In this document: positions 42,284 to 50,557 of the stretch, piece by piece | Position numbering within the stretch: position 1 is the stretch's first letter | Layout: each line of letters starts with the position of its first letter | Assembly (NCBI GenBank): GCA_023228325.1 | Contig: JALOBK010000001.1 | Coordinates: 1,155,549 to 1,219,548 of the forward strand | Source: a bacterium | GTDB taxonomy: Bacteria > Auribacterota > UBA6266 | Length of the DNA: 64,000 nt | Reading direction: 5' to 3' | Position numbers and translations under genes: made by a program | The notes under the pieces: model-generated | Seen by the model: only the letters and a program-made list of their open reading frames with translations | Told to the model about the DNA's origin: nothing | The model's database searches: none

Positions 42284-43774
42284 ATGGTCGGTAAATTTAT
42301 AACGGAATTTATGAATAAATATAAAGATACCGGGTTGACATTTGATGATGTTTCTTTGGTCCCGCAGTATGCCGATTTTCTCCCTTCCCAGGCTGACCTC
42401 AGGACGAAGGTGGCTAAGGATATCACTCTAAATATACCTTTTATAAGCGCGGCTATGGATACAGTGACGGAATACAGGATGGCCATAGAGATGGCGAAAA
42501 TGGGCGGAATGGGCATCATCCATAAGAACTTGTCATCTGAAGAACAGGCGAAAAATGTCGGGAGAGTCAAGCATTACCTGAACGGACTGATAGCGGACCC
42601 GATAACATTCAGGGAGAACCAGAAAGTAAAGGATATTATAGAGGAAAAGAAGAAACACGGATACTCTTTCAACGGTTTCCCCATTATCGATGATGACGAC
42701 AATCTTAAAGGTATAATCACGGCAAGGGATTTTAAATTTCTCAGGAACAAAAACTGCCGTGTTAAAGACGCTATGACAAAGAAAGTTATTTCGGCGCCCC
42801 ACAGCATAACTATTAATAAGGCTTTTGAAATAATGCTTAAGAGCAGGATAGGGAAATTGCCCATAGTTAAAAATTCAAAGCTGGTCGGCTTATACAGTTT
42901 CAGCGATGTGAAGTCGATAATAGAGCATATGGAGCCTCTATACAACAGGGACAAGAAGCACAGACTCAGGGTCGGAGCGGCCATAGGCCCGAGAGATTAT
43001 CAGAGGCTTGAATTACTTTATGAAAACGATGTGGATATCGTGGTCATTGATACGGCGCACGGGCATTCCAAAGGTGTTGTTGAAATGACGAAATATGTTA
43101 AGAAAAAACATCCGTCACTGAGTGTTATGGCCGGAAATATAGGTACGGAAGATGCGGCCAGGGACCTTATAAGGGCCGGCGCCGATTCAGTTAAAGTCGG
43201 TATTGGCCCGGGCTCTATATGTACAACAAGGGTGATAACCGGCATCGGTGTTCCTCAAATAACGGCTGTCTATAACTGCGCCAGGGCTGCTAAAGGTTTT
43301 GTTCCTGTTGTTTCGGACGGGGGTATAAGGAACTCCGGAGATGTTCCCAAGGCGCTTGCCGCCGGAGCTTCCTGTGTAATGATGGGCTCCACATTGGCCG
43401 GTACGGGCGAAAGCCCGGGGGAAAAGATTATACATGAGGGAAGGCAGTATGTTGTATATAGAGGTATGGGCAGTATAGAAGCCATGAAAACTGCCGCCGG
43501 GAGCAGAGAAAGGTATGCCCAGTACGATGTTTTAAATTCCGATAAACTTGTTCCGGAAGGAGTTGAAGGATTAGTGCCTTTTGCGGGTTCCGTTGAACAG
43601 GTTATCAGCCAGTTTACGGGTGGATTGAGGTCATCTCTCGGTTATAACGGCTGTAAAACGATCAAGGAGCTTCAGAAAAAATCGCGGATGATAAAAGTAA
43701 CGCAGGCGGGTGTCAGGGAAGCTCATCCTCATGATGTGAAAATAATAAAAGAGGCGCCTAATTACAGGACTTAA
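42284..43774 (+). CDS. guaB: Inosine-5'-monophosphate dehydrogenase
   Basis: IMP to XMP, the committed step of GMP synthesis. The 496-residue protein has the full TIM barrel with an inserted CBS pair (about 100-220), LTFDDVSLVPQYADFLPSQ at the N-terminus, and the catalytic loop KVGIGPGSICTTRVITGIG where the Cys forms the covalent intermediate. YRGMGSIEAM gives the flap region. The ribosome site AAAGGAGG lies just before ATG 42284. Its 3' end overlaps the opposing PilZ gene by four bases. No guaA is nearby. Confidence 0.97.
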   Translation: MVGKFITEFMNKYKDTGLTFDDVSLVPQYADFLPSQADLRTKVAKDITLNIPFISAAMDTVTEYRMAIEMAKMGGMGIIHKNLSSEEQAKNVGRVKHYLNGLIADPITFRENQKVKDIIEEKKKHGYSFNGFPIIDDDDNLKGIITARDFKFLRNKNCRVKDAMTKKVISAPHSITINKAFEIMLKSRIGKLPIVKNSKLVGLYSFSDVKSIIEHMEPLYNRDKKHRLRVGAAIGPRDYQRLELLYENDVDIVVIDTAHGHSKGVVEMTKYVKKKHPSLSVMAGNIGTEDAARDLIRAGADSVKVGIGPGSICTTRVITGIGVPQITAVYNCARAAKGFVPVVSDGGIRNSGDVPKALAAGASCVMMGSTLAGTGESPGEKIIHEGRQYVVYRGMGSIEAMKTAAGSRERYAQYDVLNSDKLVPEGVEGLVPFAGSVEQVISQFTGGLRSSLGYNGCKTIKELQKKSRMIKVTQAGVREAHPHDVKIIKEAPNYRT

Positions 43775-44193
43775 AATTCAGCGTAATCCAGGCCTATATC
43801 CTTATTTTCCTGCAGCCTTTTTTTCATCTCTTCAAATTTCTTTTCGCAGAAGTGTATTACTGAAAGCTGGTCATCGGTCGCAATCCTGATATATTGTACG
43901 CCTACCTGGTAAAAATCCTGTTTTGTCGTATCTTTGTCGCATCTTGTCACTTTTACCTGGCAGTTGATAGGTTTGTAACCTCCCGGGAGCCTGATTTCAG
44001 AATCAAATACGGTATTTAATACTATATATTCTGGACTGAGGAACATTAAACCTGTTCCGCTGATATTTTTTGTAAGAACACAGCGGGATCGGTTTAAAAA
44101 CCCTTTTTTCCTGCCCGGGTTCCAGTATTCGAAATAACACTTTTCCTTTATCGACAGGTTGATTCTCGCATACCTGCGGCGCTCGAATATCAC
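43771..44193 (-). CDS. PilZ-domain protein
   Basis: A 140-residue PilZ protein: ERRRYARINLSIKEKCYFEYW at the N-terminus gives the RxxxR arginines, and the TKNISGTGLMF block gives the NxSxxG motif. A short C-terminal helical tail (IHFCEKKFEEMKKRLQEN) may bind a partner. The start is GTG 44193 with AAGGAG eight bases ahead. It is a second c-di-GMP receptor in this window. It converges on guaB, overlapping by four bases. Confidence 0.85.
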   Translation of the reverse strand: MIFERRRYARINLSIKEKCYFEYWNPGRKKGFLNRSRCVLTKNISGTGLMFLSPEYIVLNTVFDSEIRLPGGYKPINCQVKVTRCDKDTTKQDFYQVGVQYIRIATDDQLSVIHFCEKKFEEMKKRLQENKDIGLDYAEF

Positions 44194-44258
44194 TTGTTGT
44201 TACTCCTTGATTTTTATACAATTATTATATCATTTGGGATTTATAAAACAAAATAAAT

Positions 44259-44960
44259 ATGATTTCTTGTCCTGTTTGCGGCAAAAATTTTAATATTTCG
44301 GGTGAAGGCATTTTTGAATGTCCCGCCTGCCTTTCCGGGTTTTCCGTTCGGCCCCTTTCGGGGTTCAATGTCTGGGATCGCCGGCGTGAAACGGGCTTTT
44401 TAAGGGCTTTTACAATCTCTGTATGCAGGATTACGGCGGAACCGTTTATCTTCTTCAATGCCGTAAAGGCTGAATCATCCGTATGGCCGGCCTTTCTATT
44501 CTGTTTTATGGTGTTTTTCTCGGCCGCGCTGATAAAATTTGCCGCCTATGAAGCGCCGGTTTTTATCGGTTTATCCTTCTTTTCCGGTCCGGCTGAACAT
44601 CTTCCGGAGTTTTTATTCAGAATATCCTCGGCTCTTATGCAGCCGCTGAAAATGCTCTTGATAACCGTATTCAAAGCGTCGGCGCTCCATCTTTGTGTTA
44701 TTCTTTTCGGCGGAAAAGGTTCTGTGGGGTCGACTTTCAGGATAGTTTTATATTCATCTGTCGCATATTTTGCGCTGTTGATTCCGGTTGCGGGTGTATT
44801 GCTAAGCCTGTGTTGGGAGATATGGCTTTATATGGAAGGTTTTCATGTAGCGCATGATATACCGCGATCCCGTTCCGCGTGGGCGGTTATGTTTCCGATA
44901 CTGATGTTTATGTTATTTGTGATTTTAGGGCTGATGGTGTTTTTTTCGCTGACCATCTAA
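44259..44960 (+). CDS. YIP1-like multipass membrane protein with N-terminal zinc ribbon
   Basis: It has an N-terminal CPVCGKNFNISGEGIFECPAC double-CxxC zinc ribbon followed by five hydrophobic helices (AFLFCFMVFFSAALIKFAAY; LLITVFKASALHLCVILFGG; VMFPILMFMLFVILGLMVFF). The layout resembles Yip1-domain bacterial membrane proteins, of unknown role. No Shine-Dalgarno site is evident at ATG 44259, so it may be leaderless or weakly translated. Its 3' end overlaps the opposing HAD gene by 36 bases. Confidence 0.6.
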   Translation: MISCPVCGKNFNISGEGIFECPACLSGFSVRPLSGFNVWDRRRETGFLRAFTISVCRITAEPFIFFNAVKAESSVWPAFLFCFMVFFSAALIKFAAYEAPVFIGLSFFSGPAEHLPEFLFRISSALMQPLKMLLITVFKASALHLCVILFGGKGSVGSTFRIVLYSSVAYFALLIPVAGVLLSLCWEIWLYMEGFHVAHDIPRSRSAWAVMFPILMFMLFVILGLMVFFSLTI

Positions 44961-45596
44961 TCTTTCAAGCGCTCCGGAGATTTCTGTTATGTCCTTTATG
45001 ATTTCATCTATATGCGGGTCTTTCTGTTTTTTGCCGACCAGAATGGTCTTCATGTTGAGTTTTTTTGCCGTCAGCAGGTTTTGGGTCAGGTCATCTATCA
45101 TAATAAAATCACCGGTTGCCCGTCCTATATCTTCCGCGACTTTCAGGAACGCTTCAACGGCGGGCTTGCAGTTGAAATTCATAAATTCTATCCCGTATAT
45201 TTTCCTGAAGCATTCGGAAATATCAAGGGCTTTGAGGATTCTGGAAGCGTAGCTTTCAAGGCCGTTTGTAAATATATATTTAAAGTTCGGGATTTTAAGC
45301 AGGATACGCCTGAGTTTTTTCGCGGGCTTCAGCATTTTTTCTATGTCGAAATCATAAACATATTTTAAATAACCATTAACATCAAACCCGGGGTATTCTT
45401 TTATCAGTCCTGTCAGAGAGAGCCCGTATTGCCTGTAAAAACCATGTCTTAACTTTTCCGCCTCTTCTACGCTGATCTTAAAATATCCGGCCAGAAAATC
45501 CGAAATATTCCGGTCAATATTTTTTAACACGCCCGCCTCTCTGGGATACAGTGTGTGGTCAAGGTCGAATAGCAAGACGGCATTTTTATTTTTCAT
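44925..45596 (-). CDS. HAD-superfamily hydrolase (SDT1/pyrimidine 5'-nucleotidase-like)
   Basis: A 223-residue phosphatase fold: LLFDLDHTLYPREAGVL (nucleophile Asp and Asp+2), IFTNGLESYASRILKALDIS and FIMIDDLTQNLLTAKKLNMKTILV complete the four HAD motifs, with a helical C1-type cap (residues 15-90). It matches the SDT1-like pyrimidine 5'-nucleotidase group. ATG 45596 overlaps the endonuclease V 3' end by 11 bases, so they are coupled. A mononucleotide substrate would fit, but the family is broad. Confidence 0.85.
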   Translation of the reverse strand: MKNKNAVLLFDLDHTLYPREAGVLKNIDRNISDFLAGYFKISVEEAEKLRHGFYRQYGLSLTGLIKEYPGFDVNGYLKYVYDFDIEKMLKPAKKLRRILLKIPNFKYIFTNGLESYASRILKALDISECFRKIYGIEFMNFNCKPAVEAFLKVAEDIGRATGDFIMIDDLTQNLLTAKKLNMKTILVGKKQKDPHIDEIIKDITEISGALERLDGQRKKHHQP

Positions 45597-46266
45597 AATT
45601 TCTCCTGAAGTCGTTTACAAGCATATGCGCCTGCCTGGTCGGTTCGGGTATCCTGTAACGTTTTGCGCTTATAAGGGCTGTCTTAACCGCGTCCTTTAAT
45701 GAAATCAGGTTTCCCGCTGATATGAAAACAGGTTTTACATTGTCTTTTGTGCGCAGGGCGCAGCCGACTTGTTCCCCTTTATAGAAGAGCGGCGATTTAC
45801 TCCCTTTTTTTATGCCCGGTTCATTGAATTCGCCTATAAGCAGGGATTTTGCGCAGCCTATTGACGGAATGTTGTATATAACTCCGATGTGGGCGGCCAG
45901 ACCGAATTTTCTCGGATGAGCGATCCCCTGCCCGTCAACGATGATGACATCCGGCTTCCGTTCAAGCTTGAGCAGGCATTTCCGGAGGACGGGTATTTCC
46001 CTGAAGGAGAGAAAACCGGGGACATATGGAAAAGATACAGTTCCTTTTGCCGTAACGGAAGATAAGATTTCCATACCGGGAAAAGAGAGGATAACGGCGC
46101 CGGCGAAAAAGAGGTTTGTTTTCAGAGAATAAGAAACATCGACTCCGCAGACCGTCCTGATGGTTTTTGTTTTTCGCGGTATTGATATTTTTGCGGAAAG
46201 CTTTTTCTGGAGTTCGGCGGCTTCTCTGAAAGACAGATTGAAAGAATGGCGGATTTCCGGTTTCAC
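45586..46266 (-). CDS. nfi: Endonuclease V
   Basis: Deoxyinosine-specific DNA (or RNA) repair nuclease. VCGVDVSYS supplies the first catalytic Asp, PDVIIVDGQGIAHPRKFGLAAHIGV supplies the second Asp and the RKFG motif, and IPSIGCAKSLLIG follows. GTG 46266 is chosen because it overlaps the upstream stop as GTGA and yields a normal length of 226 residues; an upstream ATG at 46320 would run 58 bases into the neighbour. It stands in a three-gene reverse operon with a homocysteine methyltransferase and the HAD hydrolase. Confidence 0.93.
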   Translation of the reverse strand: MKPEIRHSFNLSFREAAELQKKLSAKISIPRKTKTIRTVCGVDVSYSLKTNLFFAGAVILSFPGMEILSSVTAKGTVSFPYVPGFLSFREIPVLRKCLLKLERKPDVIIVDGQGIAHPRKFGLAAHIGVIYNIPSIGCAKSLLIGEFNEPGIKKGSKSPLFYKGEQVGCALRTKDNVKPVFISAGNLISLKDAVKTALISAKRYRIPEPTRQAHMLVNDFRRNYEK

Positions 46267-47156
46267 TTGTTTAATAAGACAGATAATTTTCTGATATGTT
46301 CGGGTGTGGTGCCGCAGCACCCGCCGACTATAAGCGCGCCTGCTTTAAATATAAGAACTGCTTTCGATGCGAATTCTTCGGGCGACTGCTTATAAAACGT
46401 CTGACCGTTTTCATATCGGGGAAGCCCCGCGTTGGGTTCAGCCATAACCGGCAGGGAAGTTAATGCCGCGATTCTTTCGACCACCTTGAGTATATCGTGC
46501 GGCCCGGTTCCGCAGTTAACGCAGATGACGCTTGCCCCGCATTCTTCGGCCCGGCTTACAAATGTCTTGATGTCAACCCCCATAACAGTATGGTAATCAT
46601 CCCTGTTAACATCTTTTGCGAATGACATGGAAGCGATTACCGGAAGTTTTACGGAAGCCGCGGCTTCTACGGCCACGGCGAGTTCATTAACGTCTGTCAT
46701 TGTTTCAATGATTATGGCATCTGAGCCGGCATCCGCGAGAGATTTCGATTGCCGGTGGAATATTTCACGGAATTCCTCCTTTGAACAGGTTCCCAGAGGT
46801 TCGAGGAATTGTCCGGTCGGACCTATGCCGCCTAAAACCGCTGCCCTGCCGGAACCTGCCTCAATAGCGATTCTTACAGCTTCTTTGTTGATAATATCGG
46901 CTTTATCCTGCAGATTATAATTCCTGAGTTTTGGCAAATTACCGCCGAATGTATTGGTTATTATCATTTGAGCTCCCGCATCAATATATGAGGAATGTAT
47001 ATCTTTGATAACGGGAGATTTTTCAATATTCCAGAGTTCGGGGCATTCCCCGGCCTTAAGGCCGCGCTCTATTAACTGGGTACCCATAGCCCCGTCGCAG
47101 ATGAGTTTTTTTCCTGTTTTTAATAATTTATCGAATTCCACTGAAACAAACCTCAT
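46263..47156 (-). CDS. Homocysteine S-methyltransferase (MetH N-terminal type)
   Basis: A zinc-dependent methyltransferase domain: GTQLIERGLKAGECPELWNI near the N-terminus, the first zinc cysteine in VICVNCGTGP, and the C-terminal GGCCGTTPEHI with the Cys-Cys pair. At 297 residues it equals the Hcy module of MetH without the corrinoid, folate or activation domains. It may work with stand-alone corrinoid proteins encoded elsewhere, or as an S-methylmethionine-type enzyme. Its stop overlaps the endonuclease V start (GTGA). Confidence 0.88.
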   Translation of the reverse strand: MRFVSVEFDKLLKTGKKLICDGAMGTQLIERGLKAGECPELWNIEKSPVIKDIHSSYIDAGAQMIITNTFGGNLPKLRNYNLQDKADIINKEAVRIAIEAGSGRAAVLGGIGPTGQFLEPLGTCSKEEFREIFHRQSKSLADAGSDAIIIETMTDVNELAVAVEAAASVKLPVIASMSFAKDVNRDDYHTVMGVDIKTFVSRAEECGASVICVNCGTGPHDILKVVERIAALTSLPVMAEPNAGLPRYENGQTFYKQSPEEFASKAVLIFKAGALIVGGCCGTTPEHIRKLSVLLNK

Positions 47157-47484
47157 TATTTTTCGGCTGAAATTTAACCAACCACAAGCTTTAAAATCAT
47201 ACGTTGTTTAGGAAGCAAAGTTTTCAGGGGCGTTTATAAATCCCGCCGAGGTTTACTGCGCTCCACTTTTTTACTCGCTCGCCCTTCGGGCACCATGCCT
47301 GCCGGCAGGCAAGGCGTGGCCGCTCGCAAAAAAGAGGCCCTTCAAAACTTACTTCCTAACCAACTTCTTAACCTTAACCTTAACCTTAACCTTTTCTACT
47401 TAACTATTCTATATCTGTATATCTATGTAAATCTGTTAAATCTGTGGTTAAAATTCTTTTTATTTTTCTGTTTTTATTTTGGAT
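47157..47484. repeat. Repeat-rich intergenic region with palindrome and CTTAAC tandem repeat
   Basis: No supported gene. It contains a perfect 14-bp palindrome GCCTGCCGGCAGGC (47297-47310), four tandem CTTAAC units at 47367-47390 followed by CTTTTCTAC, and then a run of near-repeated words with ATCTGT cores (47400-47455) ending in AATCTGTGGTTAAAAT. The tail TTGGATTTAGAGTTTAGTAT (47480-47500) continues into the last codons of galE on the other strand. Confidence 0.75.
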
Positions 47485-48477
47485 TTAGAGTTTAGTATTT
47501 TGAATTTTTGATTTATATCCTTCAGGATTCTTCTTGTGCCAGTTCCACGCCGATGAGATTATTTTTTCAATAGAAGCGTATTCAGGCTTCCATCCGAGTT
47601 TTTCCGATATTTTCTTCGAACTGCCTACCAGCGCGGGAGGGTCGCCTTCTCTCCGCCCGGTTTCAACGGTTTTTATCTTTTTTCCGGTGATTTTTTCGGC
47701 GGCTTTTATTACTTCCATAACCGAGTAACCGCTGCCGTTGCCGAGGTTGTAACAATCTGAAAAGCCGCTTTCCATTGCGAGTATATGGGCCCGGGCGATG
47801 TCGGATACATGGATGTAATCCCTTATGCACGTACCGTCGGGAGTGTCATAATCCGTGCCGAATATCTCCAGTGTTTCCCTTTTGCCGGCGGCGCACTCCA
47901 TGATCAGGGGGATGAGATGTGTTTCAGGCCTGTGGTCTTCCCCGAGCTTTTCGGTGGCTCCCGCCGCATTGAAATACCTCAGGATAGAATATCTGATTCC
48001 GTAAGCACTGGAATACCATACCAGGGCTTTTTCAAAGGCAAGTTTTGTTTCGCCGTACGGGTTTACGGGCAGCTGTTTCTCATCTTCGGTGATGGGAATT
48101 TTCCCCGGCACGCCGTAGGTGGCGCAGGAAGATGAAAAGATAAATTTTTTCACTTTATGCCGGACGCATTTATTCAACAGTATCAGGCTGCATAATACAT
48201 TATTACTATAATATTTTACGGGGTCTTTTACGGATTCCCCCACATAGCAGTTTGCCGCAAAATGCATTACGGCGCCGATTTTGTTTGCCGTGAAAAGGGC
48301 GTCGAGTTTTTGTTCGTCCGCAATATCGGCGATTATTAAGCCGCATTCTTCGGGAACGGCGGCTTTATGCCCCTCAGAAAGATTGTCGAGCACGATCACA
48401 TCGTGATTTGATTTTACAAGCAGTTCCGCTGTCACACTGCCTATATAGCCGGCGCCGCCGGTGATTAACACTTTCAT
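47485..48477 (-). CDS. galE: UDP-glucose 4-epimerase
   Basis: A short-chain extended dehydrogenase: MKVLITGGAGYIGSVTAELLV, the catalytic SSSCATYGVP and NPYGETKLAFE (YxxxK), and the GalE-specific NLGNGSGYSVMEVI and RREGDPPALVGSS. It interconverts UDP-glucose and UDP-galactose, supplying galactosyl units for envelope polymers. ATG 48477 behind GGAGAG is preferred over 48510. The last ten or so codons (GYKSKIQNTKL) lie in repeat-like DNA, so the natural C-terminus may once have been shorter. The gene is monocistronic. Confidence 0.93.
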   Translation of the reverse strand: MKVLITGGAGYIGSVTAELLVKSNHDVIVLDNLSEGHKAAVPEECGLIIADIADEQKLDALFTANKIGAVMHFAANCYVGESVKDPVKYYSNNVLCSLILLNKCVRHKVKKFIFSSSCATYGVPGKIPITEDEKQLPVNPYGETKLAFEKALVWYSSAYGIRYSILRYFNAAGATEKLGEDHRPETHLIPLIMECAAGKRETLEIFGTDYDTPDGTCIRDYIHVSDIARAHILAMESGFSDCYNLGNGSGYSVMEVIKAAEKITGKKIKTVETGRREGDPPALVGSSKKISEKLGWKPEYASIEKIISSAWNWHKKNPEGYKSKIQNTKL

Positions 48478-48941
48478 AATTCTCTCCGTATTTGCGTTGC
48501 TGTGCGGCAAAATGAGATTTTACCATAGCGCCGGGTGCCGGTTGCAATGTTTTTTTGACAACATCATATAAACTGAATTAACCGCCGATGACTCAGACAA
48601 TAATCCTCAGCGGTTTGCCCCTAGGGATTCGAAGAATTCCAGAGTGTTAGTCCTTTTATAGGATTTTGCAAAGCAAAACAGCAGAGGGTAATCACAGATA
48701 CTAAAAAGAGCGATAGTAACCACATTTACCCGCCTTAGGCGGGGATGACACACCTGCCTACGGCAGGCAGGGATATACACAGATAGAGACTATTAAGCGC
48801 AAAAGAAAAATTTAAGAATTGCAATTTTTTATTTTCAAACTATTTACATGTTTTTTTATTTTTTTATCTGCGCAAATCTGAACTATCTGTGGTTGCAATT
48901 ATTTTTTCTTTTGTTTTCTTTGTTCCGGAAGGCGGAATTTA
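48478..48941. repeat. Repeat-rich intergenic region
   Basis: No supported gene. It holds a CCCGCC-TTA-GGCGGG hairpin (48730-48744), a CTGCCT...AGGCAG hairpin (48754-48770), and complementary words ACAGATAG near 48780 and CTATCTGT near 48883. The sequence near 48868-48892 contains ATCTGCGCAAATCTG and TATCTGTGGTTGCAATT, similar to the unit near 47430-47455. Confidence 0.7.
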
Positions 48942-48970
48942 TTGACATGCTTTTTTTGAGGTGATACACT
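48942..48970 (+). promoter_or_regulatory. Sigma70-type promoter of the lipoprotein gene
   Basis: TTGACA at 48942-48947, exactly 17 bases, then TACACT at 48965-48970, about 55 bases ahead of the predicted GTG start. Confidence 0.6.
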
Positions 48971-49033
48971 TTCGCTATTCCGGGGATAAATCCGGCTTGT
49001 GATGTATATGTTTGGATATAAAGGCGGTTTAAA

Positions 49034-49474
49034 GTGAAAAAACTTCTTGTTATTCTTATAATTTTAAATTTTATTACGGTATCGGGTTGTTCTACATGGG
49101 GTTCGGGTTCGAAAAAAGGAAGCTCGGATTATCAGCAATCCACGATCGGCCTTGCTCTTTCCGATTCCCTGAAATTCGAGGATGTCCCCGTTCCGTCAGG
49201 GTTCCAGTTAAACATTAAAGACTCATTTGCCTTTCAGAATAATACCATGAGAGTGGGGGTTCTGCTGTACAGGGGAAAGGCTCTTCCGCAGGATATCATA
49301 AATTTTTATAAGGAGCAGATGCCTCTGTATAACTGGAAGATTTTGAATGTTATTGAATACGAGAATATTCAGATGCTTTTTGAAAAGTCGGATGAAACCT
49401 GTGTTATAACACTTATCCCGGGCAGGACAAGTTTAATGAAAATCAGCGTTGCTCCGAAGAGTAAGACCCGTTAG
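49034..49474 (+). CDS. Lipoprotein of unknown function
   Basis: The signal peptide ends in a lipobox (FITVSGCSTWGSG), so the protein is a lipoprotein. The mature domain of about 120 residues has a mixed alpha/beta pattern with VPVPSGFQLNIKDSFAFQNNTMRVGVLLYRGKALPQDIINFYKEQM. I see similarity in outline to DUF-type envelope lipoproteins with an LPxxIxxFYKxxMPLxNW block, but cannot name the family securely. GTG 49034 is the start. It is followed by a membrane-anchored TPR gene after about 100 bases. Confidence 0.7.
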   Translation: MKKLLVILIILNFITVSGCSTWGSGSKKGSSDYQQSTIGLALSDSLKFEDVPVPSGFQLNIKDSFAFQNNTMRVGVLLYRGKALPQDIINFYKEQMPLYNWKILNVIEYENIQMLFEKSDETCVITLIPGRTSLMKISVAPKSKTR

Positions 49475-49572
49475 AGAACCATATTATCTTAACGGCGCGC
49501 GGGAAGTAATTCTAAAGAAGAATAATTTTTATTGGAACAGACAAATTTTTCTCTAATAAGAGGTTATCGTAA

Positions 49573-50232
49573 ATGAGATACAAACGCCATAAAATCAAGA
49601 TAACAAGAGAAGCCCTAAAACATGACGGTTTTGTTGATTTTATCAGCAAATGTGTTGAATTATACAACACTTATAAAACAAAAATTCTTATTATTGTCTG
49701 TTTTTTGGGAGCGGTCCTTCTTTTAGGGTTTACATATTGGTTTTACCTTGAAAAACAGACTGATAATGCATCTTTTGCTCTGTATAAAGCTGCCAATAGA
49801 GAAGAACTGGAGGCTGTTTTTAACCGTTTTCCCGGCACGGATTCCGGTAAAATAGCGCTTTATTTGGCTGCAACATCGTATGTTAAGACCGGTGATGTCC
49901 AAAAAGCCCTTCAGTTATTTGAAAAGTTTATAGACCTCTACCCTTCAAATTATCTTATACCGGATGCTATGATCGCCGTTTCTTGTATCAAAATCGATGC
50001 GGGCAAACGGGATGAAGCGTTAACCATACTGGATAAGTTGATTGACAGGTATCCGTTCAGTTATGTGACTCCGGAAGCTTTGGCATATAAAGGAATGATA
50101 CTTGAAGAAGAAGGCGAGTTGCATGAGGCATTAATACAGTATAAGAAAATAGCCGAAACATATCCCGGCAGTTTTTGGGTTAATGATGCCGAACAAAAGA
50201 TCTCGATTTTAAGCTCAAATCTGAAGCTGTAA
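49573..50232 (+). CDS. Membrane-anchored TPR/YfgM-like protein
   Basis: A basic N-terminal tail (MRYKRHKIKITREALKHD), one transmembrane helix (ILIIVCFLGAVLLLGFTYWF, about 47-66) and then about four TPR-like repeats (ALQLFEKFIDLYPSNYLIPDA, ALTILDKLIDRYPFSYVTPEA, ALIQYKKIAETYPGSFWVNDA). This is the topology of YfgM or YbgF/BamD-like assembly factors. It may support outer-membrane protein export; the large porin starts 326 bases downstream. No operon link is visible because a promoter lies between them. Confidence 0.75.
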   Translation: MRYKRHKIKITREALKHDGFVDFISKCVELYNTYKTKILIIVCFLGAVLLLGFTYWFYLEKQTDNASFALYKAANREELEAVFNRFPGTDSGKIALYLAATSYVKTGDVQKALQLFEKFIDLYPSNYLIPDAMIAVSCIKIDAGKRDEALTILDKLIDRYPFSYVTPEALAYKGMILEEEGELHEALIQYKKIAETYPGSFWVNDAEQKISILSSNLKL

Positions 50233-50557
50233 GGGGCGCAGAAAAAAAAGTAAAAAAAAGTTGACTTACAGTGTGTTTTTTCAGTAAAATCTTGGAAAAT
50301 TAAGATATAGGTTTATATAAGCGTGAAGTTTTTAAGTTTTACGGAGAAGCTGTTCTTTGTAATAATGTGTTTTGCGCCGTAGGTAATTTTAATAGTTTAA
50401 TTCGCGAGCTGCGGGAAGGAGGCGATGTTAAATAAATAGCGGCTGGAATTACCGAGACGGTGTTAAAATAGATAAAATATCAAGATTAAGCCGGAGTCAT
50501 TCGATTTGATGGCTTCGTTTTTTGAGTGCGAGTTGCACTAAATTTGGAGGTTAATTA
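50233..50557 (+). promoter_or_regulatory. Long structured leader with promoter, minimal ORF and terminator-like hairpin
   Basis: The 325-base gap carries TTGACT at 50261, an 18-base spacer and TAAAAT at 50285, so a leader of about 260 bases runs to the porin start. Inside it a strong ribosome site (GGAAGGAGGCG) precedes a four-codon ORF (ATG 50425, Met-Leu-Asn-Lys-stop at 50439), and AAGCC at 50488 can pair with GGCTT at 50511, followed by six T (50518-50523). This looks like an attenuator. No known riboswitch class is recognised. Confidence 0.6.

Noticed and set aside
47295..47495. Forward frame of 66 codons in the repeat region
   Set aside because: It begins inside a palindrome and runs through CTTAAC repeats, giving a LNLNLN low-complexity peptide.
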